DNA of 64,000 bases from Streptomyces antarcticus (lineage in GTDB: Bacteria > Actinomycetota > Actinomycetes > Streptomycetales > Streptomycetaceae), in contig NZ_JAPNLM010000001.1 of assembly GCF_026627255.1 (NCBI RefSeq), positions 62,001 to 126,000 of the forward strand, read 5' to 3'. The position numbers and the translations under genes were made by a program. The notes under the pieces were generated by a model, which saw nothing but the letters and a program-made list of their open reading frames with translations, was not told the origin of the DNA and did no database searches. Positions within the stretch are counted from its first letter, which is position 1. Every line of letters begins with the position of its first letter. This document shows, in pieces, positions 35,711-42,851 of the stretch.

Positions 35711-37225
35711 CTATCGGTCCCCGAAGATCGTGCGGTGCCAGTCCTTCGCGGCGACCGCGGTGTTGTCGTACATCACGTGCTTGACCTGCGTGTACTCCTC
35801 GAAGGAGTAGGCGCTCATGTCCTTTCCGAAGCCGCTCGCCTTGTAGCCGCCGTGGGGCATCTCGCTGATGATCGGAATGTGGTCGTTGACCCACACGCAG
35901 CCCGCCTTGAGCTCGCGGGTGGCGCGGTTCGCCCGGTAGATGTCGCGGCTCCAGGCAGAGGCCGCGAGTCCGTACGGGGTGTCGTTGGCCAGCGCGATGC
36001 CCTCGTCGTCGGTGTCGAAGGGCAGGACGACGAGGACCGGGCCGAAGATCTCGGACTGGACGACCTCGCTGTCCTGGGCCGCGCCGGAGATGAGGGTGGG
36101 CCGGTAGTACGCGCCTTCGGCGAGCTCGCCGCCCGGGGCCTCGCCGCCGGTGACGACGGTGGCGTAGGACCGGGCGCGCTCGACGAAGCCGGCGACGCGG
36201 TCGCGCTGGGCGTGCGAGACGAGCGGGCCGAGGTCGGTCGTGGCCGCGAAGGGATCGCCGAGGCGCACGGTCTCCATCAGCTCGGCGACCCGGGCGACGA
36301 AGGCGTCGTGGAGGGGGCGCTGGACGTAGGCGCGGGTGGCGGCCGTGCAGTCCTGGCCCGTGTTGATCAGGGAGGCGGCGACCGCGCCGTGCGCGGCCGC
36401 CTCCAGGTCGGCGTCGTCGAAGACGAGGAAGGGAGCCTTGCCACCGAGCTCCAGGTGCAGCCGCTTGACGGTGGCGGTGGCGATCTCCGCGACCCGCTTG
36501 CCGACGGCGGTGGAGCCGGTGAAGGAGGTCATGACCACGTCCGGGTGGCCGACCAGGTGCTCGCCGGCGTCGCGCCCGGCGCCGGTGACGATGTTGACCA
36601 CCCCGTCGGGCAGGCCCGCTTCCTTGGCGGCCTGCGCGAACATCAGGGAGGTCAGCGGGGTCAGCTCGGCGGGCTTGAGGACGATGGTGTTGCCCGCCGC
36701 GATGGCCGGGAGGATCTTCCAGGCGGCCATCTGGAGCGGATAGTTCCAGGGCGCGATGGAGCCGACCACCCCGATGGCCTCGCGGCGTACGTAGGAGGTG
36801 TGGTCGCCGGAGTACTCGCCGGCCGCCTGCCCCTGGAGGTGGCGCGCGGCACCGGCGAAGAAGGCGGTGTTGTCGATGGTCCCCGGCACGTCGAACTCCG
36901 TGGACAGCTTGACCGGCTTGCCGCACTGCAGGGACTCGGCGTACGCGAAGTCCTCCGCCTGCTCTGCCAGTACGGCGGCCAGCCGGTGCAGGGCGTCCGA
37001 ACGCTCGCCGGGGGTGGCGCCGGACCAGGCCGGGAAGGCCCTCTTGGCGGCGGCGACGGCCGCGTCGACGTCCGCCGTGCTCGCGAGTTCGTAGGTGAGG
37101 ACCTCGTCACCGGTGGCCGGATCGACCACGGTGTGTGACCGGCCCGAGGTGCCGGACCTGAGCTGTCCGTCGATGTACTGCGCGCCGTCCGCGAAGCGGT
37201 CCTTGACCTGGAAGCGGTTGCCCAT
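35711..37225 (-). CDS. Gamma-aminobutyraldehyde dehydrogenase (PuuC/PatD-like)
   Basis: A 504-residue ALDH with PWNYPLQMAAWK, FTGSTAVGK, the base in LELGGKAPF and catalytic C293 in NTGQDCTAAT. The ending (HGGYKASGFGKDMSAYSFEEYTQVKHV) is typical of aminobutyraldehyde dehydrogenases. As the first gene of the polyamine operon it should oxidise the aldehyde made from putrescine or its glutamyl derivative. ATG 37225 is chosen over an adjacent GTG. Repeats upstream at 37246-37271 may bind its regulator. Confidence 0.9.
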   Translation of the reverse strand: MGNRFQVKDRFADGAQYIDGQLRSGTSGRSHTVVDPATGDEVLTYELASTADVDAAVAAAKRAFPAWSGATPGERSDALHRLAAVLAEQAEDFAYAESLQCGKPVKLSTEFDVPGTIDNTAFFAGAARHLQGQAAGEYSGDHTSYVRREAIGVVGSIAPWNYPLQMAAWKILPAIAAGNTIVLKPAELTPLTSLMFAQAAKEAGLPDGVVNIVTGAGRDAGEHLVGHPDVVMTSFTGSTAVGKRVAEIATATVKRLHLELGGKAPFLVFDDADLEAAAHGAVAASLINTGQDCTAATRAYVQRPLHDAFVARVAELMETVRLGDPFAATTDLGPLVSHAQRDRVAGFVERARSYATVVTGGEAPGGELAEGAYYRPTLISGAAQDSEVVQSEIFGPVLVVLPFDTDDEGIALANDTPYGLAASAWSRDIYRANRATRELKAGCVWVNDHIPIISEMPHGGYKASGFGKDMSAYSFEEYTQVKHVMYDNTAVAAKDWHRTIFGDR

Positions 37226-37245
37226 CACGCTCTCACGCTCTCCGT

Positions 37246-37271
37246 AGCTACAGTTCGAGCTACAGCTCGAA
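37246..37271 (-). promoter_or_regulatory. Overlapping direct and inverted repeats upstream of the polyamine operon
   Basis: AGCTACAG occurs at 37246-37253 and 37258-37265 (12-bp period). TTCGAGCT-AC-AGCTCGAA (37254-37271) is a perfect 8-bp-arm palindrome. The block lies 21-46 bases upstream of the first gene of the operon, a normal operator position. Confidence 0.55.
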
Positions 37272-37419
37272 TTGAGTGCCGATCCTGGCAGAGGTGGTGC
37301 CCCCGGCCAAGTGATTCCGTTGTTTCCTTTTGATTACGCGACGAAATCGGTCGACCATGTGTCGAGGCGCGCCCGAAATCCCGTACGAAGTGTCAGTGGC
37401 GACTGTCAGACTCGCGTGC

Positions 37420-37974
37420 ATGGAGATGATCGACGAACTGATCAAGCAGGTCAGCAGCGGTGAACGGGTGAAGTTCCTGCCGTTCTGGGGGCACCGCCCG
37501 AGGCCGGACGGGTCGCTCGGACCCAGCTGTCTGAGCCAGTGGTGGCCGTCGGAGTTCACTGTGGGTGACGTCCGGTACGCCACGGCGGAGCACTGGATGA
37601 TGGCCGGGAAGGCCCGGCTGTTCGAGGACCCGGAGGCCGAACGGGCCGCCCTGGGGGCGCAGACCCCGGCCGAGGCGAAGAAGGCCGGCCGGCTCGTGCG
37701 CGGCTTCGACAACGCGGTGTGGGAGCGGGAGCGGTTCGCCCTCGTGGTGGAGGGCAGCGTCCACAAGTTCGGCGCCGATCCGGCACTGCGCTCGTACCTC
37801 CTGTCCACCGGGAACCGGGTGCTGGTGGAGGCGAGCCCGATGGACCGGATCTGGGGCGTCGGGCTGGCTGCCGACGACGAGCGCGCCATGGACCCGGCCC
37901 GCTGGCGCGGGCTGAACCTGCTGGGCTTCGCGCTCATGGAGGCGCGGGGGCGGCTGCGGCAGGCCGCGGCGTGA
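37420..37974 (+). CDS. NADAR-family protein (YbiA-like N-glycosidase fold)
   Basis: A 184-residue NADAR domain. It has FLPFWGHRP, LSQWWPSEF, the conserved ATAEHWMMAGKARLF and the C-terminal VEASPMDRIWGVGL. The fold cleaves N-glycosidic bonds. YbiA-like members act on riboflavin intermediates, and recently described members remove ADP-ribose from guanine in nucleic acids. The start is uncertain: ATG 37420 and ATG 37426 both leave a complete domain, and the frame stays open to 37330. It lies just before the Y-RNA array and TROVE gene on the same strand. Confidence 0.88.
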   Translation: MEMIDELIKQVSSGERVKFLPFWGHRPRPDGSLGPSCLSQWWPSEFTVGDVRYATAEHWMMAGKARLFEDPEAERAALGAQTPAEAKKAGRLVRGFDNAVWERERFALVVEGSVHKFGADPALRSYLLSTGNRVLVEASPMDRIWGVGLAADDERAMDPARWRGLNLLGFALMEARGRLRQAAA

Positions 37975-38090
37975 GCGTCCGCCGCCGGGCCGCCGCGGTG
38001 ATCGTCCGGGACGGGGGCGGCAACCGTGATGGTGCCGACGCCGCCGCAGGCCGCGCGGTTCTGAGGGGCACCGTCCCCGGCCCGCGTTAA
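37971..38090 (+). pseudogene. Possible Nudix N-terminal stub
   Basis: GTG 37971 overlaps the NADAR stop (GTGA) and opens a 39-residue frame beginning MSVRRRAAAVIVRDG, very like the first strand of Nudix hydrolases. The rest does not match and there is no Nudix box. It may be a decayed gene once coupled to NADAR, or chance. Confidence 0.25.
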
Positions 38091-38119
38091 TTGCCTGGCG
38101 GACGCCGCCGCCCGGCGCC

Positions 38120-38125
38120 TACCGT
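38120..38125 (+). promoter_or_regulatory. Possible -10 box (TACCGT) for the Y-RNA array
   Basis: It fits the streptomycete TAnnnT -10 pattern and lies 7 bases before the first base of the Y1 terminal stem, so transcription would begin almost exactly at the RNA 5' end. No good -35 box was found. Confidence 0.3.
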
Positions 38126-38132
38126 GATGCTC

Positions 38133-38266
38133 GTCCAGGTGCGCAGGCGAGACCTGCTTCCACTGTTAATGGGGCGGCCGCGGGTTCGAGTCCCGTCACC
38201 GGCTTCGTGCCGGTGTAGCTCAGTCGGTAGAGCACCACGTGGTTTCGCCGCACTCGATCTCTGGAC
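38133..38266 (+). ncRNA. Y-RNA-like RNA 1 with permuted tRNA mimic (YrlA type)
   Basis: A 134-nt element closed by paired ends. GTCCAG (38133-38138) pairs with CTGGAC (38261-38266), GTGCG (38139-38143) with CGCAC (38249-38253), and GCGAGACC (38147-38154) with GGTTTCGC (38241-38248), one G-U. The 3' strand keeps a bulged TCGATCT, which recurs in all three RNAs. Inside lies a T arm (38180-38196), the acceptor 3' strand CACCGGC (38197-38203), a 5-nt loop, the acceptor 5' strand GCCGGTG (38209-38215) and a D arm (38218-38233). It lies upstream of a TROVE gene, the protein that binds Y RNAs. The boundaries are from pairing only. Confidence 0.8.
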
Positions 38267-38280
38267 ACCTTTCTCACGCA

Positions 38281-38350
38281 CCTCCCGGTGCGCGGGCTGC
38301 GGCTCCTTCCTTCCAAGAATTCAGGCCGCCGCCGCTTTGATCTCGGGAGG
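38281..38350 (+). ncRNA. Y-RNA-like RNA 2, short, with pyrimidine-rich loop
   Basis: A 70-nt element. CCTCCCG (38281-38287) pairs with CGGGAGG (38344-38350). An imperfect inner helix includes GCGGC (38299-38303) with GCCGC (38325-38329). The loop 38304-38324 begins UCCUUCCUUCC. It shares the 5' GGTGCGC(A/G)GGC block and the 3' TTGATCTC bulge with RNAs 1 and 3 but has no tRNA-like part, so it resembles classical short Y RNAs. Confidence 0.6.
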
Positions 38351-38359
38351 CCGCGCGGG

Positions 38360-38493
38360 GGGATGCCCGGTGCGCAGGCGACGGCTCCTTCGGATCGATC
38401 GGTCGCGGGTTCGAGTCCCGCCCGGCTCCGGCCGGTAGCTCAGTCGGCAGAGCAATTGACAACGCCGTCTCCGACCTTGATCTCGGGCATCCC
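38360..38493 (+). ncRNA. Y-RNA-like RNA 3 with permuted tRNA mimic (YrlA type)
   Basis: Also 134 nt. GGGATGCCCG (38360-38369) pairs over 10 bp with CGGGCATCCC (38484-38493). GCGACGGC (38377-38384) pairs with GCCGTCTC (38464-38471) with one mismatch. The 3' bulge is TTGATCT. The tRNA-like part is T arm 38405-38421, acceptor 3' strand CCGGC (38422-38426), 4-nt loop, acceptor 5' strand GCCGG (38431-38435), and D arm 38438-38453. The acceptor stem is 5 bp instead of 7. No terminator separates it from the TROVE gene, so it may be part of the same transcript. Confidence 0.8.
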
Positions 38494-38504
38494 CGCGTCG
38501 CGCC

Positions 38505-38536
38505 TCCCCCGGTACTTCTCTGATGGATTCGGGGGG
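38505..38536 (+). promoter_or_regulatory. Hairpin that may hide the TROVE gene ribosome-binding site
   Basis: TCCCCCG (38505-38511) can pair with CGGGGGG (38530-38536). The G-run is the only Shine-Dalgarno candidate for ATG 38545, eight bases away. A translational switch is possible but not shown. Confidence 0.35.
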
Positions 38537-38544
38537 ATTCACAC

Positions 38545-40155
38545 ATGGCTCGTTTCAACCTGCGCCGGTCCAAGGCGGCTCCCGACGCGACCGCCGCGAC
38601 CGCTTCGCCCACCTCGCCCGTCCGCTCGACCGGCCGCCGCGCCCGCACCCACGAAGGCGGCCCCGGCCACGAGCGCGATCCGCGCTCCGAGCTGTTCCTG
38701 CTCGCGGTCGCCAACTTCGTGGCGCAGAAGACCTTCTACGAGGCCGGGGACGAGCGCGACGACCGCTTCGCGGCACTCGTGCGCCGGCTCGCGGTCGAGG
38801 ACCCGCAGTGGACGGCGGGCCTGCTGGGCTGGCTCCGCGGTGACGCGAACATGCGGACCGCCTCACTCGTCGGCGCCGCCGAGTACGTACGGGCCCGGCT
38901 CGACGCGGGCGCCGCCGGCGGGCCGTCGAACCGCCAGGTCGTCGACTCCGTCCTGCGGCGCGCGGACGAGCCCGGTGAGCTGCTGGCCTACTGGACGTCG
39001 GCGTACGGCAGGAACGTGCCCAAGCCCGTCAAGCGCGGCATCGCCGACGCCGTCCGCCGGCTCTACTCCCCCACCTCGCTCCTGAAGTACGACACCGCCT
39101 CCCGGGGATACCGCTTCGGCGATGTCCTCAACGTGGTGCACGCCTCGCCCGACCCGGCCAAGCCGTGGCAGGGCGAGCTGTTCCGGCACGCCCTCGACCG
39201 GCGCCACCACCCGCAGGACGCACGAGTCCCGGACGGCAGCCGCGTCCTCGTCGCCCACCGGGCGCTGATGGAGCTGCCGGTCGCCGAACGGCGCGCCGTG
39301 GTCACAGGTCCCGGCGGCGCGGAGCGGCTCGCCGCGGCGGGCATGACCTGGGAGGCGCTGGCCGGCTGGCTGCAGGGGCCGATGGACGCGGCCGCCTGGG
39401 AGGCGGTCATCCCGTCCATGGGCCCGATGGCCCTGCTGCGCAACCTGCGGAACTTCGACGAGGCCGGGGTCTCGGACGCGGTGGCCGCCGGGGTCGCGGA
39501 GAGGATCTCCGGCCCGGAGGCCGTCGCCCGATCCCGGCAGTTCCCCTTCCGCTACCTGGCCGCCTACCAGCACGCCCCCTCGCTGCGCTGGGCGTATCCG
39601 CTGGAGCGGGCGCTCGGGCACTCGCTGGCCAACGTCCCGGCCCTGCCCGGCCGGACGCTGGTCCTCGTCGACCGCTCGGGATCGATGTGGTCCGCGCTGT
39701 CGGAGCGCTCCCGGCTCAACCGGGCGGACGCGGCGGCCGTGTTCGGAGCGGCGCTGGCGCTGCGGGCCGCGGAGGCGGACCTGGTGCAGTTCGGCACCTC
39801 CAGCCAGGTCGTCGCGTACGCCCGCGGCGAGTCCGTGCTGAAGGTCCTGGAGCGGTTCGGCGACCTCGGCGGCACCAACACGGCGCAGGCCGTGAAGGAG
39901 CACTACCGGGGACACGACCGGGTTCTGATCGTCACCGACGAGCAGGCCGCCTCCTACCGGTACGGCGGTGATCCGACGACCGAGGTGCCGGCCGAGGTGC
40001 CGGTGTACACCTGGAACCTGGCCGGCTACCGCGTGGGCCACGCGCCCTCCGGCTCGGCCAACCGGTACGCCTTCGGCGGTCTCACCGACGCGGCCTTCCG
40101 CATGGTGTCCCTGATCGAGGACGGCCGGGACGCCGACTGGCCCTGGCTCGTCTGA
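38545..40155 (+). CDS. rsr: TROVE-domain Ro60 orthologue (Rsr)
   Basis: A 536-residue protein. Residues about 45-360 form the HEAT-repeat TROVE ring (ELFLLAVANFVAQKTFYEAG, ALMELPVAERRAVV, NLRNFDEAGV) that threads RNA ends and binds Y RNA on its outer face. Residues 370-536 form a von Willebrand A domain with a complete MIDAS (DRSGSMWS, D376; GGTNTAQA; TDEQ). Bacterial orthologues work with Y RNA and exoribonucleases such as PNPase in rRNA maturation and RNA quality control under stress. The three Y-like RNAs just upstream support the call. No rtcA/rtcB RNA-repair genes are present in the window. Confidence 0.93.
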   Translation: MARFNLRRSKAAPDATAATASPTSPVRSTGRRARTHEGGPGHERDPRSELFLLAVANFVAQKTFYEAGDERDDRFAALVRRLAVEDPQWTAGLLGWLRGDANMRTASLVGAAEYVRARLDAGAAGGPSNRQVVDSVLRRADEPGELLAYWTSAYGRNVPKPVKRGIADAVRRLYSPTSLLKYDTASRGYRFGDVLNVVHASPDPAKPWQGELFRHALDRRHHPQDARVPDGSRVLVAHRALMELPVAERRAVVTGPGGAERLAAAGMTWEALAGWLQGPMDAAAWEAVIPSMGPMALLRNLRNFDEAGVSDAVAAGVAERISGPEAVARSRQFPFRYLAAYQHAPSLRWAYPLERALGHSLANVPALPGRTLVLVDRSGSMWSALSERSRLNRADAAAVFGAALALRAAEADLVQFGTSSQVVAYARGESVLKVLERFGDLGGTNTAQAVKEHYRGHDRVLIVTDEQAASYRYGGDPTTEVPAEVPVYTWNLAGYRVGHAPSGSANRYAFGGLTDAAFRMVSLIEDGRDADWPWLV

Positions 40156-40206
40156 GGCCGTCCGACGGCCGTCCGACGCCCGCCTCGCCGCCGGGCCGGT
40201 CCGACG

Positions 40207-40241
40207 GCGGGGGCGCCCCCTCAGGGGCGCTCCCCCCGCCG
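40207..40241. terminator. Bidirectional terminator between rsr and the facing gene
   Basis: GGCGGGGGCGCCCC and GGGGCG(C)TCCCCCCGCC pair with one bulge around CTCA. It lies 51 bases after the rsr stop and 2 bases beyond the stop of the convergent gene. Confidence 0.75.
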
Positions 40242-40242
40242 G

Positions 40243-41004
40243 TCAGACCTTCTCGGAGACCGGGAAGTCCGCGTACGGGCCGTCGTGGTCGCCGTCGGGT
40301 ATCCCGGCGAGGACCCCGAAGAACAGCACCGTGACGAGGATGGCCACCACGATGCCGACCGTGCCCGTGATGATGCCGGCCAGCGCCACCCCGCCGTTGT
40401 CCGCCTCGCCCCGGGTGACCTTGCCGCGGCCCAGGACGCCGAAGACGACGGCGGCGATGCCGAGCGGCAGGCCCACGAAGGCCAGGAAGCACCCGAACAG
40501 CCCGAGGACGACGGCGGCGATGCCGAGGACCAGGGCGGTGATGCCGAAGCCGTTGCTCGGCCGCTGGCCGTACGGCGGGTATCCGCCCGGCCCGGAGTGG
40601 AACGCGGGGCCGGCGTACCCCGCGTCCCCCGGGTACCCGTAGCCCGGCACGGCGGCCGGGGCGGTGGGGTATCCGTACCCGTACGCCCCCTGGCCGGGCT
40701 GGGCGGGATGGCCGTACGCGGGCCGGCCGGACCCGTCCGGCCCGGATATCACCGTGTCGGCGGTGGGCGGGGCGTCACCCGGCATCCCGGCGAGCGTCGG
40801 ATGGTCGTGCACGGACCGCGGTCCCGGCACCCCCGGCACACCGGGCGGCCCCGACACCCCCGGCGGTCCCGGCACCCCCGGCACCCCCGCCGCGCCCCCC
40901 GGACCCGCCGCTCCCGCGGACGGGTCCTGCGTCTTGCCCAGCTCGACCGCCGGCCGCTCGGGCGGCGCCCACGGGCCCCTCGGCTCCTGGCTGTTCCCGG
41001 TCAT
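40243..41004 (-). CDS. DUF4190-type membrane protein with collagen-like N-terminus
   Basis: A 253-residue protein. Residues 35-65 are Gly-Pro-rich with a collagen-like G-x-P rhythm (GVPGVPGPPGVSGPPG). Residues 95-150 are Gly/Tyr/Pro-rich (YGYGYP). Two long membrane helices follow (about 155-190 and 205-235) with the DUF4190 pattern, and a short acidic tail ends it. Such proteins are abundant in Streptomyces; no function is known. ATG 41004 follows a GAGGGGG site. Confidence 0.75.
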   Translation of the reverse strand: MTGNSQEPRGPWAPPERPAVELGKTQDPSAGAAGPGGAAGVPGVPGPPGVSGPPGVPGVPGPRSVHDHPTLAGMPGDAPPTADTVISGPDGSGRPAYGHPAQPGQGAYGYGYPTAPAAVPGYGYPGDAGYAGPAFHSGPGGYPPYGQRPSNGFGITALVLGIAAVVLGLFGCFLAFVGLPLGIAAVVFGVLGRGKVTRGEADNGGVALAGIITGTVGIVVAILVTVLFFGVLAGIPDGDHDGPYADFPVSEKV

Positions 41005-41114
41005 ACGGCACCCCCCTCTCGTACATCCATGCTAGGCGCTGCCACCGACAGTCACCCGGCTGCCTACGATGAACGCCGAACTGCCCGCACCCGCGTCCCA
41101 CCGGAGGCACCCTC

Positions 41115-42140
41115 ATGACCGACCTGCACCCCTTCATCGCGGGGCTGCCCAAGGCGGAACTCCACGTCCACCACGTCGGCTCGGCGTCCCCTCGCATCGT
41201 GGCGGAGCTCGCGTCCCGGCACCCCGACTCGAAGGTCCCCACCGATCCCGAGGCCCTCGCCGACTACTTCACCTTCACCGACTTCGCGCACTTCATCGAG
41301 GTGTACCTGTCGGTCGTCGACCTGGTCCGCACCCCCGACGACGTACGGACCCTCACCTTCGAGGTCGCCCGTGACATGGCCCGGCAGAACATCCGCTACG
41401 CCGAGCTGACCATCACCCCGTACTCCTCCACGCGCCGCGGCATCGAGGAGAAGGCCTTCATGGAGGCCATCGAGGACGCCCGCAGGGCGGCCGAGACCGA
41501 GCTCGGCGTCATCCTGCGCTGGTGCTTCGACATCCCCGGCGAGGCCGGCCTGGAGGCCGCCGCCGAGACCGCCCGCCTCGCCGTCGACCTGCGCCCCGAG
41601 GGACTGGTCTCCTTCGGCCTCGGCGGCCCCGAGATCGGCGTCCCGCGCCCGCAGTTCAAGCCGTACTTCGACCGGGCGCGCGCCGTCGGCCTGCACAGCG
41701 TCCCGCACGCCGGCGAGACCACCGGACCGGAGACCGTCTGGGACGCCATCCGCGAGCTGGGCGCCGAGCGCATCGGCCACGGCACCAGCGCCGCCCAGGA
41801 CCCGGAGCTCCTCGCCTACCTCGCCGAGCACCGGATCGCGCTGGAGGTCTGCCCGACGTCCAACATCGCCACCCGCGCGGTGACCGACCTCGACCTCCAC
41901 CCGGTCAAGGAGATGGTCGCGGCGGGCGTGCTCGTCACCATCAACAGCGACGACCCGCCGATGTTCGGATCCGACCTCAACAACGAGTACGCGGTGGCCG
42001 CCCGCCTCCTCGGCCTCGACGAGCGCGGTCTCGCGCAGCTCGCGAAGAACGCCGTCGAGGCCTCGTTCCTGGACCCGGCCGGCAAGGCGCGGATCACCGC
42101 GGAGATCGACACGTACACCGACGGGTGGCTCGCGCCCTGA
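41115..42140 (+). CDS. Adenosine deaminase-family enzyme, possibly 6-aminodeoxyfutalosine deaminase
   Basis: A 341-residue metal-dependent deaminase. It has the N-terminal HxH (LHVHHVGS), the SVPHAGE catalytic block, GHGTSA, and the metal-ligand SDDPPMF. In classical adenosine deaminases the first motif is HLHxDG; here the Asp is replaced. From memory, a Streptomyces avermitilis homologue of this subgroup deaminates 6-aminodeoxyfutalosine in menaquinone synthesis, which would fit Streptomyces. No other futalosine gene is close, so the substrate is inference. Confidence 0.85.
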   Translation: MTDLHPFIAGLPKAELHVHHVGSASPRIVAELASRHPDSKVPTDPEALADYFTFTDFAHFIEVYLSVVDLVRTPDDVRTLTFEVARDMARQNIRYAELTITPYSSTRRGIEEKAFMEAIEDARRAAETELGVILRWCFDIPGEAGLEAAAETARLAVDLRPEGLVSFGLGGPEIGVPRPQFKPYFDRARAVGLHSVPHAGETTGPETVWDAIRELGAERIGHGTSAAQDPELLAYLAEHRIALEVCPTSNIATRAVTDLDLHPVKEMVAAGVLVTINSDDPPMFGSDLNNEYAVAARLLGLDERGLAQLAKNAVEASFLDPAGKARITAEIDTYTDGWLAP

Positions 42141-42161
42141 AGTCCCCCCGAGAATGGGGCC

Positions 42162-42851
42162 ATGCGCACCCTGACTGCCGTAGGCCACCGCGGCGATCCC
42201 TACCGTGTCCGTGAGAACACCCTTCCGTCGATCCGCTCCGCCTTCGCCCGCGGGGCGGACGCGGTCGAGATCGACGTACGGCTGACCCGCGACGGGGTGC
42301 CGGTCCTGCTCCACGACGAGGCGCTCCAGCGGCTGTGGGGCCGTGACGTGCGGCTCGACGCCGTCACGGCCCCACAGCTCCGGGAGCTCGCGGGGGGCGG
42401 GATCCCGACCCTGCGCGAGGCGCTGATGGCGGCGGGCGCGGGCCGGGTGATGATCGACCTGCCCGGCGCCTCCACGGAGGCGGTACGGACCGTCGTGGAC
42501 CTGGTCCGCGAGTGCGGGGCGCGGGACCGGACGTACTACTGCGCGGGGCCGAACAGCATGCTGGCGGTGCGCGCCGCCGACCCGGGCGCGGAGATCGCGC
42601 TGACCTGGACCACGCTGTCGCCGCCGCGGCGGGTGCTGACCGACGCCGTGCGCCCGCGTTGGCTCAACTACCGGTTCGGGCTGGTGAGCCGGGAGCTGTG
42701 CGACGCGCTGCACCGGGACGGGCTGCTGGTGTCGGCCTGGACGGCGGACACGAAGCGGACGATGCGCTCCCTCCTCGCCGCCGGGGTGGACTCGGTGACC
42801 ACGAACCGGGTGGACGCGCTGGCGGACGTGCGCGCCGAGTTCGGTCGGTGA
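42162..42851 (+). CDS. Glycerophosphodiester phosphodiesterase
   Basis: A 229-residue GDPD-family TIM barrel. HRGDPYRVRENT carries the catalytic His and Glu, followed by EIDVRLTRDGVPVLLHDE. It should release sn-glycerol-3-phosphate from lipid headgroups. There is no signal peptide, so it is cytosolic. The length is a little short for the family but all catalytic blocks are present. The stop overlaps the histidine kinase start (GTGA). Confidence 0.88.
   Translation: MRTLTAVGHRGDPYRVRENTLPSIRSAFARGADAVEIDVRLTRDGVPVLLHDEALQRLWGRDVRLDAVTAPQLRELAGGGIPTLREALMAAGAGRVMIDLPGASTEAVRTVVDLVRECGARDRTYYCAGPNSMLAVRAADPGAEIALTWTTLSPPRRVLTDAVRPRWLNYRFGLVSRELCDALHRDGLLVSAWTADTKRTMRSLLAAGVDSVTTNRVDALADVRAEFGR

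Noticed and set aside
38180..38240. A tRNA gene (GGTTCGAGTCCCG followed by TAGCTCAGTCGGTAGAGC)
   Set aside because: T arm precedes the D arm, there is no anticodon arm and no open acceptor end. It is a permuted tRNA-like module of a Y-type RNA. The same holds at 38405-38453.
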